Of a DNA stretch of 64,000 bases, positions 17,313-24,558 are shown piece by piece. The notes beneath the pieces are model-generated. The model was given only the letters and a program-made list of their open reading frames with translations. It did not search any database and was not told the DNA's origin. Where the stretch lies: contig JANNSJ010000058.1 in the NCBI GenBank assembly GCA_031402435.1, forward strand, positions 124,001 through 188,000. Direction: 5' to 3'. Position 1 is the stretch's first letter; each line of letters begins with the position of its first letter. A program made the position numbers and the translations under genes. This stretch comes from UBA11986 sp031402435 (lineage in GTDB: Bacteria > Bacteroidota > Ignavibacteria > UBA10030 > UBA6906).

Positions 17313-18146
17313 ATGCCATCGCTTGTTGTGGCATTCCTTTTCGTTGTGAACATTTCTGCTGCACAAACAGATTCGAGTCAACACGACACGTCAGTTCCAT
17401 CTCCATCCATACTTTCGCTTGTCGGCAACGATGGACTCACGGCACTGAAGGCTGCCGGCCATGCGCTGGTTGCGCCGACAAAGTGGAATGGAGCGGACTG
17501 GCTGCTTGCAGGTGGTGTCGTCGGCCTTACAACCGTAAGCTTCTTGTTGGACAACAGCACGTTTGATCTGGTGGAGCGTAACCGCTCTCCGTTCAATGAC
17601 AAAACCTCGGACATCGCCGTTGTCTATGGCTCCGGATATGTTGCCGTCGGCCTTCCCGTGACGATGTATGTTTCAGGACTGGTGTTCAAAGATCAGTGGG
17701 TTCGGGAGACCGCCATGCTCATGGGCAGCACAGTGCTTCTCACCAGTGCCATCACGACGGTTGGAAAGTTTGTTGTCGGGCGGGCGAGGCCGTATACAGG
17801 TTTCGGGAGAAGCGAGTTCAGGCCATTCGAGAGCGGGTCGGCGTTCAAGTCGTTTCCTTCCGGTCACGCAACAACGGCATTTGCTCTTTCCGCCGCGCTT
17901 GCCGCGAGGATCAAGAACCCGTGGGCGTCAGTGGGATTGTATGGTGCAGCCACGGCTACTTCCGTCTCGCGATTATATTCACGAGATCATTGGTTGTCGG
18001 ATATCGTATTCGCCGCGGCATACAGTACCGCAGTCGCCCACTCTGTTGTTCAATGGTTTGAAGAAGGGGAGGGAGCCGATGGCCCGAACCATTCGCTGAA
18101 CATTGAACCAACAATCGGTGGTGTTACCATAGTGTGGAAATTTTAG
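17313..18146 (+). CDS. Secreted/membrane PAP2-family phosphatase
   Basis: 277 residues, with a signal peptide (MPSLVVAFLFVVNISAAQ) and several membrane helices. The three phosphatase motifs are intact: K152-x6-R159-P160, PSGH (182-185) and SR(219-220)-x5-H226-x3-D230. The family removes phosphate from lipids such as undecaprenyl pyrophosphate or phosphatidic acid on the outer face of the membrane. The start is taken at 17313 because it begins the signal peptide and lies 2 bases after the DUF5706 stop; the longer open frame upstream overlaps that gene. ppk follows after 17 bases, so the three genes probably form one operon centred on phosphate or membrane chemistry. Confidence 0.9.
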   Translation: MPSLVVAFLFVVNISAAQTDSSQHDTSVPSPSILSLVGNDGLTALKAAGHALVAPTKWNGADWLLAGGVVGLTTVSFLLDNSTFDLVERNRSPFNDKTSDIAVVYGSGYVAVGLPVTMYVSGLVFKDQWVRETAMLMGSTVLLTSAITTVGKFVVGRARPYTGFGRSEFRPFESGSAFKSFPSGHATTAFALSAALAARIKNPWASVGLYGAATATSVSRLYSRDHWLSDIVFAAAYSTAVAHSVVQWFEEGEGADGPNHSLNIEPTIGGVTIVWKF

Positions 18147-18163
18147 CATCATCATTGAAGTAT

Positions 18164-20284
18164 ATGAATAACCCCGTCCCCGACTCGGTACCGTTCAATT
18201 TCGAAGCAGCACTCAAGAAGCTTCATCGGCAGTTCCCGTCGAAACATCGTTTCATCAACAGGGAATTGAGCTGGCTGGATTTCAACAACCGCGTGCTGGA
18301 GGAAGCGCTGGACCCGACGGTTCCTGTGCTGGAGCGCTTGAAGTTCCTGGCAATCTTTGCCTCGAACCTCGATGAATTCTTCATGGTGCGCGTTGCATTT
18401 ATCCGCCGTGCCATGGAAGCAGGTCTCACGCGCCGCGAACCGGATGGGTTGAGTCCCGCAGATGTAATGAAGCAAATTTCCCTGCGCGTACACGAAGCCC
18501 ACGAGAATATCGGGCGGTGTTTCCGGGAGTCCATCATTCCTGCCATGGAAGTTTCGGGCGTCCGGATCGTCAATGATACCACAGCAACGGAAGAGCAGCG
18601 TCAGTTTGCAGCAAAGTATTTTACATCCACGCTTCACTCACTCATCACTCCCGTTGTCCTGGATGCAACGCATCCCTTTCCTGAACTTGAAAATCAGGCG
18701 ATCTATTTTGCGGTGGAATTGAGTTCATCAACCAGAAAGCAGCGCGCCAACGCGCTCGTACTTCTTCGAGTGCCGACACATGCCGTGAACCGGTATGTCC
18801 GTATTCCCTCAACCAACGGGATCGTGAACGCGATGTTGATTGACGACGTCATTCGCCTGTCGTTGAACGATCTCTTTGCAGACAAACGGATTCTTGGTTG
18901 CTATCAGCTCAAAGTGGTGAGGGATAGTGAGCTTGACCTGGATGAGGTGGGATCATCCGACCTTCTCAAGAGTATTCTCCGCGGGCTTGAACGCCGGAAG
19001 CGTGGCCATGCCACACGATTCCTGTACGACCCCGCGATGCCGCTTCACATCATCAAGCGCTTTGCGCGTCAGTTGAAGTTACACCGGAAGAACATGTTCC
19101 CCGGCGCCCGATATCATTCGTTCTCAGACCTTATGCAGCTTCCCGCTATCGTCGACAGGCCGGATTTGTTGTACCCTCCGATGCCGCCGCTGCATGTGGC
19201 GTCGCTTGAGTCTGCGACGAAGCTCATCGATATCGTGCGCCGCAGGGATATTCTGCTGCATCATCCATATCAGAGCTTCGCGTACGTTGCCCGATTCTTC
19301 GAAGAAGCTGCGGATGACGAGGCAACGGTGGAGGTGAAGGCAACGCTCTACCGTGTTTCCAGCGATTCGCATATTGCCACTGCTCTTGCACGCGCTGCGC
19401 GCAACGGCAAGAAGGTGACAGTGCTGATTGAGCTGAAGGCGAGGTTTGACGAGGAACGGAACATCGGTTGGGCGCATGCGCTTACCGAAGCGGGGGCGAC
19501 CGTCATCCACGGCGTGAAGAGACTGAAGACGCATTGCAAAATGGCGATGGTGGTCCGCAAGGAAGCGGGCGAGATCACACGATACTGTCACCTCGGCACG
19601 GGGAACTACAATGACAGGACGGCGCGCCTGTATTGCGACGTCGGACTCCTGACGGCTCATCCCGAACTCACACAGGACGTTGCCAGGGTATTCAACAGGC
19701 TCACCGGCGAGGCACAGTTGAAGGACATGAAGCACCTTCTTGTCGCGCCTGAGTTTCTGCGGAAGGAATTTGTAAAGCGAATACGACGCGAAGCTGAACA
19801 CGCGCAGGCGGGAATTCCTTCGGGGATTATCGCCAAGATGAACTCGCTTGTTGACCAGGAGATGATTGATGAACTGTATTGTGCGGGACAGGCAGGCGTG
19901 CAGATCAAGCTCATTGTACGCGGGATGTGCTGCCTGCGTCCCGGTGTGCCGGGACTGAGCGACAACATCGAAGTCACCAGCCTCATCGACCGGTACCTTG
20001 AGCATGCACGCATCTACCGCTTCGAGAACGGCGGCCATCCCGAGTTGTTTCTTTCCAGCGCAGACTGGATGCCGCGCAACCTGAACAACCGTGTTGAGGT
20101 TGCCTTCCCGATTCTTGACGCTGATGTTCAGCGCGACATTGAAGAACTTCTGCAGCTTCAGCTCACCGATACCGTGAAAGCGCGCATCCTTCACGCCGAT
20201 GGGAGCAACCACCGGCGGAGCGGAGAACCACCCGTCCGCTCGCAGTTTGCCCTGTACGCCCACGCCCGCCGTTTCAGCGCATAA
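18164..20284 (+). CDS. ppk: Polyphosphate kinase 1
   Basis: Makes polyphosphate from ATP reversibly. 706 residues, normal for PPK1. The N-terminal domain begins FINRELSWLDFN; the two active-site histidines are His457 in THCKMAMV (the autophosphorylated one in E. coli is His435) and His476 in CHLGTGNYN, with the same spacing of 19 as in E. coli. ATG 18164 is used because it avoids overlap with the PAP2 gene; an alternative GTG at 18134 would overlap it by 13 bases. Conserved phospholipase-D-like C-terminal domains are complete. Confidence 0.96.
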   Translation: MNNPVPDSVPFNFEAALKKLHRQFPSKHRFINRELSWLDFNNRVLEEALDPTVPVLERLKFLAIFASNLDEFFMVRVAFIRRAMEAGLTRREPDGLSPADVMKQISLRVHEAHENIGRCFRESIIPAMEVSGVRIVNDTTATEEQRQFAAKYFTSTLHSLITPVVLDATHPFPELENQAIYFAVELSSSTRKQRANALVLLRVPTHAVNRYVRIPSTNGIVNAMLIDDVIRLSLNDLFADKRILGCYQLKVVRDSELDLDEVGSSDLLKSILRGLERRKRGHATRFLYDPAMPLHIIKRFARQLKLHRKNMFPGARYHSFSDLMQLPAIVDRPDLLYPPMPPLHVASLESATKLIDIVRRRDILLHHPYQSFAYVARFFEEAADDEATVEVKATLYRVSSDSHIATALARAARNGKKVTVLIELKARFDEERNIGWAHALTEAGATVIHGVKRLKTHCKMAMVVRKEAGEITRYCHLGTGNYNDRTARLYCDVGLLTAHPELTQDVARVFNRLTGEAQLKDMKHLLVAPEFLRKEFVKRIRREAEHAQAGIPSGIIAKMNSLVDQEMIDELYCAGQAGVQIKLIVRGMCCLRPGVPGLSDNIEVTSLIDRYLEHARIYRFENGGHPELFLSSADWMPRNLNNRVEVAFPILDADVQRDIEELLQLQLTDTVKARILHADGSNHRRSGEPPVRSQFALYAHARRFSA

Positions 20285-20408
20285 AGGCGCCTTTCTACGC
20301 ATTGCGACTCCCATTTTTTTCGAGTATCTTCTGTTGTGCAAACGCAGTTCCTCCCAATAAGAACGAAACAAACCATCCGCGCGCAGCATTCGTCGCACCC
20401 GTAGGCGT

Positions 20409-20455
20409 GTTAGACTGCGCGTTTAGAAGGGGACGCAGTCTAATCATAGTTAGGC
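20409..20455 (+). repeat. Degenerate integron cassette boundary (R' boxes and inverted repeat)
   Basis: GTTAGAC at 20409-20415 fits the attC R' consensus GTTRRRY. It opens a 10-base inverted repeat, TTAGACTGCG (20410-20419) with CGCAGTCTAA (20434-20443), that holds no gene. A second R' box, GTTAGGC, lies at 20449-20455. I read this as the remains of a gene-less cassette plus a shortened attC whose R' box is the left boundary of the next cassette. Confidence 0.6.
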
Positions 20456-20470
20456 AGCGCGAAATCGCAT

Positions 20471-20908
20471 ATGACTAATTTTGAACCGGCAAATATTAAA
20501 TGGTGGAACAAGCCACTTGTTAAATATAATGGACAAATTGTTCCGGCAGAATTGGCTGTTCTTAAATGCGTCCTTCGACCTCGTGAGTTTGGCGTTTGGA
20601 TGAATTCCCGGGGACTTAAAACAGCAGTAGTTGGATTCCGTGATAAATATCCTCGAACTATTCGCGAGCCAATTCCCGAAATGGTATCAAATACTCTAAA
20701 TCGGTTGTATAAATTAACAAAACTGAAAAATGGTTGTCCTGATTTGGTAATCTGGAAAGACAATGGTGAATCAATGAGATTGGTAGAAGTTAAATGTCCT
20801 CATTGGGATCGACCTACTCCGGAACAAAATAAGTTTCTAAAAACAGCCGAACATATTGGAATAGGTGTTTCAATTTTCGAATGGCAATTTGCCGTTCATT
20901 CAAAATAA
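20471..20908 (+). CDS. Stand-alone VRR-NUC domain nuclease in an integron-like cassette
   Basis: 145 residues ending in a VRR-NUC fold (PD-(D/E)XK nuclease superfamily): NGCPDLVIWKD with Asp91, then VEVKCP with Glu106 and Lys108, followed by the DRPTPEQNKFL helix. The N-terminal 70 residues are not recognised. Family members are nucleases found in FAN1, phages and restriction-like systems; target is unknown here. The gene starts 15 bases after an R' box and ends 12 bases before the R'' box of an attC site, the usual packing of a gene cassette. Its codons are visibly richer in A and T than the flanking ppk gene, which supports acquisition from elsewhere. Confidence 0.82.
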   Translation: MTNFEPANIKWWNKPLVKYNGQIVPAELAVLKCVLRPREFGVWMNSRGLKTAVVGFRDKYPRTIREPIPEMVSNTLNRLYKLTKLKNGCPDLVIWKDNGESMRLVEVKCPHWDRPTPEQNKFLKTAEHIGIGVSIFEWQFAVHSK

Positions 20909-20920
20909 TATCGCGCTGCT

Positions 20921-21083
20921 GCCTAACAAGTCATTCAAGCAGACGTTGTAACCGCGACGCTCCATGAGTTTTAAGTGTCGAGCTCTCAAATGACAACTTA
21001 CGATTGAAATAGTTTTTTGGTAATTAAAGACAGAATCCCGCGCGCTGGACGATACAACGCAGCTTAATTCCAGTCCGTTAGGG
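20921..21083 (+). repeat. attC recombination site
   Basis: R'' box GCCTAAC (20921-20927), spacer AAGTCATTC, L'' arm AAGCAGACGTTGTA (20937-20950); then L' arm TACAACGCAGCTT (21053-21065) and R' box GTTAGGG (21077-21083). L'' pairs with L' except for a mismatch and an unpaired base, as in known attC sites. The order and even the sequence of R''-spacer-L'' closely resemble aadA-type attC sites. At about 163 bases it is long for an attC. Confidence 0.8.
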
Positions 21084-21128
21084 CGCAACTGCTTATTGTC
21101 GGACCAACTGTTACGAGGAGAGGACAAT

Positions 21129-21608
21129 ATGAAATCGCGTGTTGTTCCGTTACTACTGGGGGTGTTCTTTCTTTGTCAGAGAGCTTCTGCTCAACCACAG
21201 CTTTGGGAAGTATACTCGACGTCAAACCAGCCGTTTGTGAACGTGACAATCGAAAGGTTTGAATCAGACTCGCTTTACATAAAGTCAATGAACCAAGCGC
21301 TTGCACTTCATCAGGACTCAATCAAGTTTTTGGTGCGAAGGAACAAATCGAAGTTTGGGCTGGGGTTCTTGGCTGGCGCGGTTATGGGTGGCGTCTTTAT
21401 GAATGGCATGTCGCACGGCGACGGACTGTTTCCTGACATGGCTCGCGGATCATCAATTGCCATGGGGGTTGTCATTGGCGGGGCGCTTGGAGGAGCGGTC
21501 GGGCTTGGCGCGGGTGCTGATACCAAGTATGATATCAACAAATTGAATGCTGAGGACAAGCGAAAGGTGCTGAGTCGCTTATTCCCAAGTTTAGTGGCGG
21601 CAGAGTAG
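21129..21608 (+). CDS. Secreted protein with glycine-zipper segment, second integron-like cassette
   Basis: 159 residues. A signal peptide (MKSRVVPLLLGVFFLCQRASAQ) is followed by a small beta-rich region (about 23-70) and a Gly/Ala-rich hydrophobic hairpin (about 78-130: GFLAGAVMGGVF..., GVVIGGALGGAVGLGAG) that resembles glycine-zipper membrane segments. No enzyme motif is seen. GAGGAGAGGA precedes the ATG. The gene lies between the R' box of the attC at 21077 and a matching R'' box at 21623, and the first 12 bases of this unit (GTTAGGGCGCAA) are the exact reverse complement of its last 12 (TTGCGCCCTAAC), as expected from a circular cassette. Confidence 0.75.
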   Translation: MKSRVVPLLLGVFFLCQRASAQPQLWEVYSTSNQPFVNVTIERFESDSLYIKSMNQALALHQDSIKFLVRRNKSKFGLGFLAGAVMGGVFMNGMSHGDGLFPDMARGSSIAMGVVIGGALGGAVGLGAGADTKYDINKLNAEDKRKVLSRLFPSLVAAE

Positions 21609-21617
21609 CTCACAAAA

Positions 21618-21629
21618 TTGCGCCCTAAC
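21618..21629 (+). repeat. R'' box of a truncated second attC site
   Basis: TTGCGCCCTAAC is the exact reverse complement of 21077-21088. It marks the end of the second cassette. The L'', L' and R' parts expected to its right are missing; a hairpin-rich stretch with GTCCCAAAGGGAC follows at once. Confidence 0.65.
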
Positions 21630-21928
21630 CTCTTTTAAAAGTCCCAAAGGGACACCTTCGGAGGAAAAAGTCCTGCCATACCGTCAAAAAAGATCGGCGG
21701 TCAAGAAAGACGGCGGGATTTCGTCCGCCAACAGCGAGACGCTGAGAAGCGCACACAAGTCGCTCAACAACAGGGCAGATTCTTCCCGGGGCGATTTGAA
21801 GTGATCCATAATCGGGAAAATCATCGCGCAAGTAAAGCAATGTCCGAGTGGTGGGATAAGTTTTTACATGAATAACAAGACAGAAGAAAATTAATAGGTT
21901 CTCTTCAGGGAAAACTGTTGCCGGATTC
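21630..21928. other. Intergenic stretch with REP-like hairpin and a start-less open frame
   Basis: Begins with an AAGTCCC-AAA-GGGAC hairpin and a CCTTCGGAGG stem close to each other, resembling small palindromic repeats. A plus-strand frame with a charged Arg/Gln-rich translation (RRDFVRQQRDAEKR...) is open for about 60 codons and ends at 21875 but has no convincing start, so it could be the tail of a lost gene. No function can be assigned. Confidence 0.4.
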
Positions 21929-22723
21929 ATGAGACAAAATTATTTCACATACTGGAGTAGGGTACTTCTCACGGGAGTAGTCATACTCTTTGCGTCCTGC
22001 GATGAACCGGTCTCTCCAACACAGTCTGAAGCTCTTCCTTCCATTGATGTTCCCTGGACCGTTCAACAATCTCTTGTCTGCTTTGGTACAAGCCTCACTT
22101 ACGGTTTCATGTGGCAGCAGTCCGGTCGATCGGTCAACCCACTATTCAGCCAGCACGACTCCCGGATGTCATATACCTCTGTCGTGACACCACCACCTAC
22201 CTATGCGTATCCGGCGCTCCTTGATTCCACCCTTAAGATCAGGGTGTACAATCAGGGATACCCCGGAGCAACAACACAGCGCGCACTTGAAATCGTGGCG
22301 GATAGTGTCTTTCGTTGGAATCCAGCGCTCGTATTGTTGGAATTCGGGGCAAATGATTTCCTCCAACATATACAGGACAGTCTGGTCGAACAACGGTTGG
22401 GGAGATTGATTGATACAATTCATTCGTTCGGCAGCAAAGTTATCCTTATCAGCTTTCTGAACCCGGAAATGATTGCCATCCTTCCATCAAATCATTTTCT
22501 CTACAGCCGCAGACAGGAAGCGCCGGTGTTCCTCGAAATGCTCAGGCGGGTTGCCAGCAATCACTCGATACTATTCGTGGAGTATGCAATGAGGGGTATC
22601 TACTGGAATACAAGTATGATGTCCGATGAATTTCACCCGAACCAGGCAGGCTATCGGAGAATGCAACAGAATATCAGTCGGGCACTTGTGAACACCTTTC
22701 AGAAAAATGGAATGCTCAAGTAG
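21929..22723 (+). CDS. SGNH/GDSL-family lipoprotein hydrolase
   Basis: 264 residues exported as a lipoprotein (VVILFASC, lipid-bearing Cys24). Four SGNH blocks are visible: block I CFGTSLTYG, in which the nucleophile Ser follows GT rather than GD; block II NQGYPGATT; block III EFGANDF with the Asn; and block V DEFHPNQAGY with the Asp/His pair. The family hydrolyses esters of lipids, acetylated sugars or thioesters. It would act on the periplasmic or outer-membrane surface. It lies just to the right of the cassette remnant and is followed by a small outer-membrane-type protein gene. Confidence 0.87.
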   Translation: MRQNYFTYWSRVLLTGVVILFASCDEPVSPTQSEALPSIDVPWTVQQSLVCFGTSLTYGFMWQQSGRSVNPLFSQHDSRMSYTSVVTPPPTYAYPALLDSTLKIRVYNQGYPGATTQRALEIVADSVFRWNPALVLLEFGANDFLQHIQDSLVEQRLGRLIDTIHSFGSKVILISFLNPEMIAILPSNHFLYSRRQEAPVFLEMLRRVASNHSILFVEYAMRGIYWNTSMMSDEFHPNQAGYRRMQQNISRALVNTFQKNGMLK

Positions 22724-22766
22724 AGAAGGATGGGCAAATCATAGCAGCGGAGATGATGAACTGAAT

Positions 22767-23234
22767 ATGAATCGTAATATCGTTTCTGTTTTTTGCTTAG
22801 GCTTCGTGTTCATCACTTCATCGGCAGCTTGTCAGGAGAATGCCTATTCGAATGAGACGAGTTCGTTGCCATCTCATCTGATATTTATTGAGGCAGGAGG
22901 TCACGGGCTTGCATCGATTAACTTTGAGCAATACTTGTCGGAACACATCGGTGTTCGAGTCGGTTATGGCATTTACATTCCGCTCCTCCTCAACTTTTAT
23001 TTTGGCAATGAGAGGCTGTTTGAAGTTGGCGCAGGTGCGATGTACTCCCCATATGCATATTTTGAACCGTTTGTTTCGAAGGAGAGAACGCTGCTGTTTG
23101 GCTGTACGATTGGACACAAATTCCAACCGAGTATTGGTGGATTGACATTGCGGTATTCATTTACGCCAATGTTCAACCCTTCCAATGGAAAGCTCTTGCC
23201 GATGTTCGGTTTGAGTCTTGGACTTGCTTTCTAA
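22767..23234 (+). CDS. Small exported protein, probably outer-membrane beta-barrel
   Basis: 155 residues with a signal peptide ending at SSAACQ and alternating hydrophobic strands rich in Tyr/Phe/Gly (VGYGIYIPLLLNFYFG, LFGCTIGHKF), ending in the aromatic residue Phe, as barrel proteins do. No close family is recognised. ATG 22767 starts the signal peptide; the longer frame upstream is unlikely. Its last 78 bases overlap, tail to tail, the HEAT-like gene on the other strand. Confidence 0.65.
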   Translation: MNRNIVSVFCLGFVFITSSAACQENAYSNETSSLPSHLIFIEAGGHGLASINFEQYLSEHIGVRVGYGIYIPLLLNFYFGNERLFEVGAGAMYSPYAYFEPFVSKERTLLFGCTIGHKFQPSIGGLTLRYSFTPMFNPSNGKLLPMFGLSLGLAF

Positions 23235-23747
23235 TACTGTAATCATCTTCAACACCCTTCTTGCCCTTGAGTGAAAACCCGCTCCCGCATACGGCAATTG
23301 TCGTTCAATCACCAACTGGAGTTCTTTCCGTAGATCAGGTTCGCTTCTTGTGATGTTCCCCAGGACTGTCATGGAAAACACTTTCGCGGCAATTGGAGCA
23401 CCGGCAGAGACGAGATAATCGAAGCACAGGGTTGCCACTGTACCGAGCAGGCTCTTCGGTATTTCAATATCCTGAAGGATGCGTAGAACATTCCGCCGCA
23501 CGGCATCATGTACGCCGGGCTCCTGCATCCTTGCAATCATCTTACTGAGATACGGACGGATAAGCTCCGGATGCTTTTCAGCACACAGGCTGACGATCCA
23601 GGCGGATCGCTGGGTAACGCGATATTCACCCTTAAGGAACAAATCCACTAGTTGCTTGAACCTCTTCCGGTCATTACCTATCCAGGCGGTGATTCTCACG
23701 GCCTGCCGCTTTGAATGTTCTTTGAGGATCTCTGCTTCAAGGTTCAT
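23157..23747 (-). CDS. Alpha-helical HEAT/ARM-repeat-like protein
   Basis: 196 residues, almost entirely helical, with repeated helix pairs of HEAT type (FKQLVDLFLKGEYRVTQRSAW..., PELIRPYLSKMIARM..., VRRNVLRILQDIEIP). It resembles small Bacteroidota proteins related to DNA-alkylation-repeat or adaptor families, but I see no catalytic motif. ATG 23747 is chosen because it follows a proline-rich unlikely N-terminus. The neighbour on the right encodes a base-excision glycosylase on the opposite strand. Confidence 0.6.
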   Translation of the reverse strand: MNLEAEILKEHSKRQAVRITAWIGNDRKRFKQLVDLFLKGEYRVTQRSAWIVSLCAEKHPELIRPYLSKMIARMQEPGVHDAVRRNVLRILQDIEIPKSLLGTVATLCFDYLVSAGAPIAAKVFSMTVLGNITRSEPDLRKELQLVIERQLPYAGAGFHSRARRVLKMITVLESKSKTQTEHRQELSIGRVEHWRK

Positions 23748-23899
23748 GGGTTTGCAACGATTCGGAGAAACTGCCCGAAGAATGAACGGAAGTGGCAATT
23801 GAAAATCAACTTCACCAAAGGCTTGTTCCGTAAGGATAGAGTCTGTAGATTTTTGTCAGGGGACTACAGCCATATACAAGAATTCTTTTGCGAGACACA

Positions 23900-24472
23900 A
23901 TGACCTATACCAAAGTACGTTGCGGCTGGGCCGGCACAGACCCGCTCTATATCGAGTATCATGATCGTGAGTGGGGAGTGCTTGTGCATGACGACAGGAA
24001 ACTGTTCGAGATGCTGATATTGGAAGGTGCGCAAGCGGGACTCAGTTGGATTACGATTCTGAGAAAGCGTGAGAACTACAGGAAGGCATTCAATAACTTC
24101 GATGCGAAGAAGATTGCCCGGTACGATGCAAAAAAGGTGCGCTCGCTGTTGAAAGATGAAGGCATCGTCCGCAACAGACTGAAGATTGCCGCAACCATCT
24201 CCAATGCAAAAGCATTTCTAGAAGTGCAGAGGGAGTTCGGCTCGTTTGACAAGTATGTCTGGCAGTTTGTGGAAGGGAAACAGATGGAGAACCGGCGGAA
24301 GTCAATGAAGGACGTTCCTGCGATGACGCCGGAGTCTGATGCGATGAGTAAGAACCTGAAGAAGCTCGGGTTTCGCTTCGTCGGTTCGACCATCTGCTAC
24401 GCGTTCATGCAGGCAACGGGAATGGTGAATGATCACGTAGTTGGGTGTTTCCGCTACAAAGTATCCCGATGA
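23900..24472 (+). CDS. tag: DNA-3-methyladenine glycosylase I
   Basis: Removes 3-methyladenine from alkylated DNA. 190 residues. The zinc ligands Cys8, His21, His179 and Cys183 align with Cys4, His17, His175 and Cys179 of E. coli Tag at identical spacing. Other signatures are YHDREWG (20-26), LILEGAQAGLSW and the conserved CYAFMQATGMVNDH near the end. The start at 23900 (MTYTKVRCGW) is the normal family start; a TTG four codons upstream is ignored. Confidence 0.96.
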   Translation: MTYTKVRCGWAGTDPLYIEYHDREWGVLVHDDRKLFEMLILEGAQAGLSWITILRKRENYRKAFNNFDAKKIARYDAKKVRSLLKDEGIVRNRLKIAATISNAKAFLEVQREFGSFDKYVWQFVEGKQMENRRKSMKDVPAMTPESDAMSKNLKKLGFRFVGSTICYAFMQATGMVNDHVVGCFRYKVSR

Positions 24473-24558
24473 TGAACGATCCGGATTTGAATCCTCGGTT
24501 CTGATAGCTATATTGCCACCGTTCTGTTTCCATCCATGTTTAACAAAACGATACTGAC

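Noticed and set aside
19124..20398. 424-codon minus-strand frame
   Set aside because: Antisense to ppk; Cys/His/Arg-rich composition typical of shadow frames.
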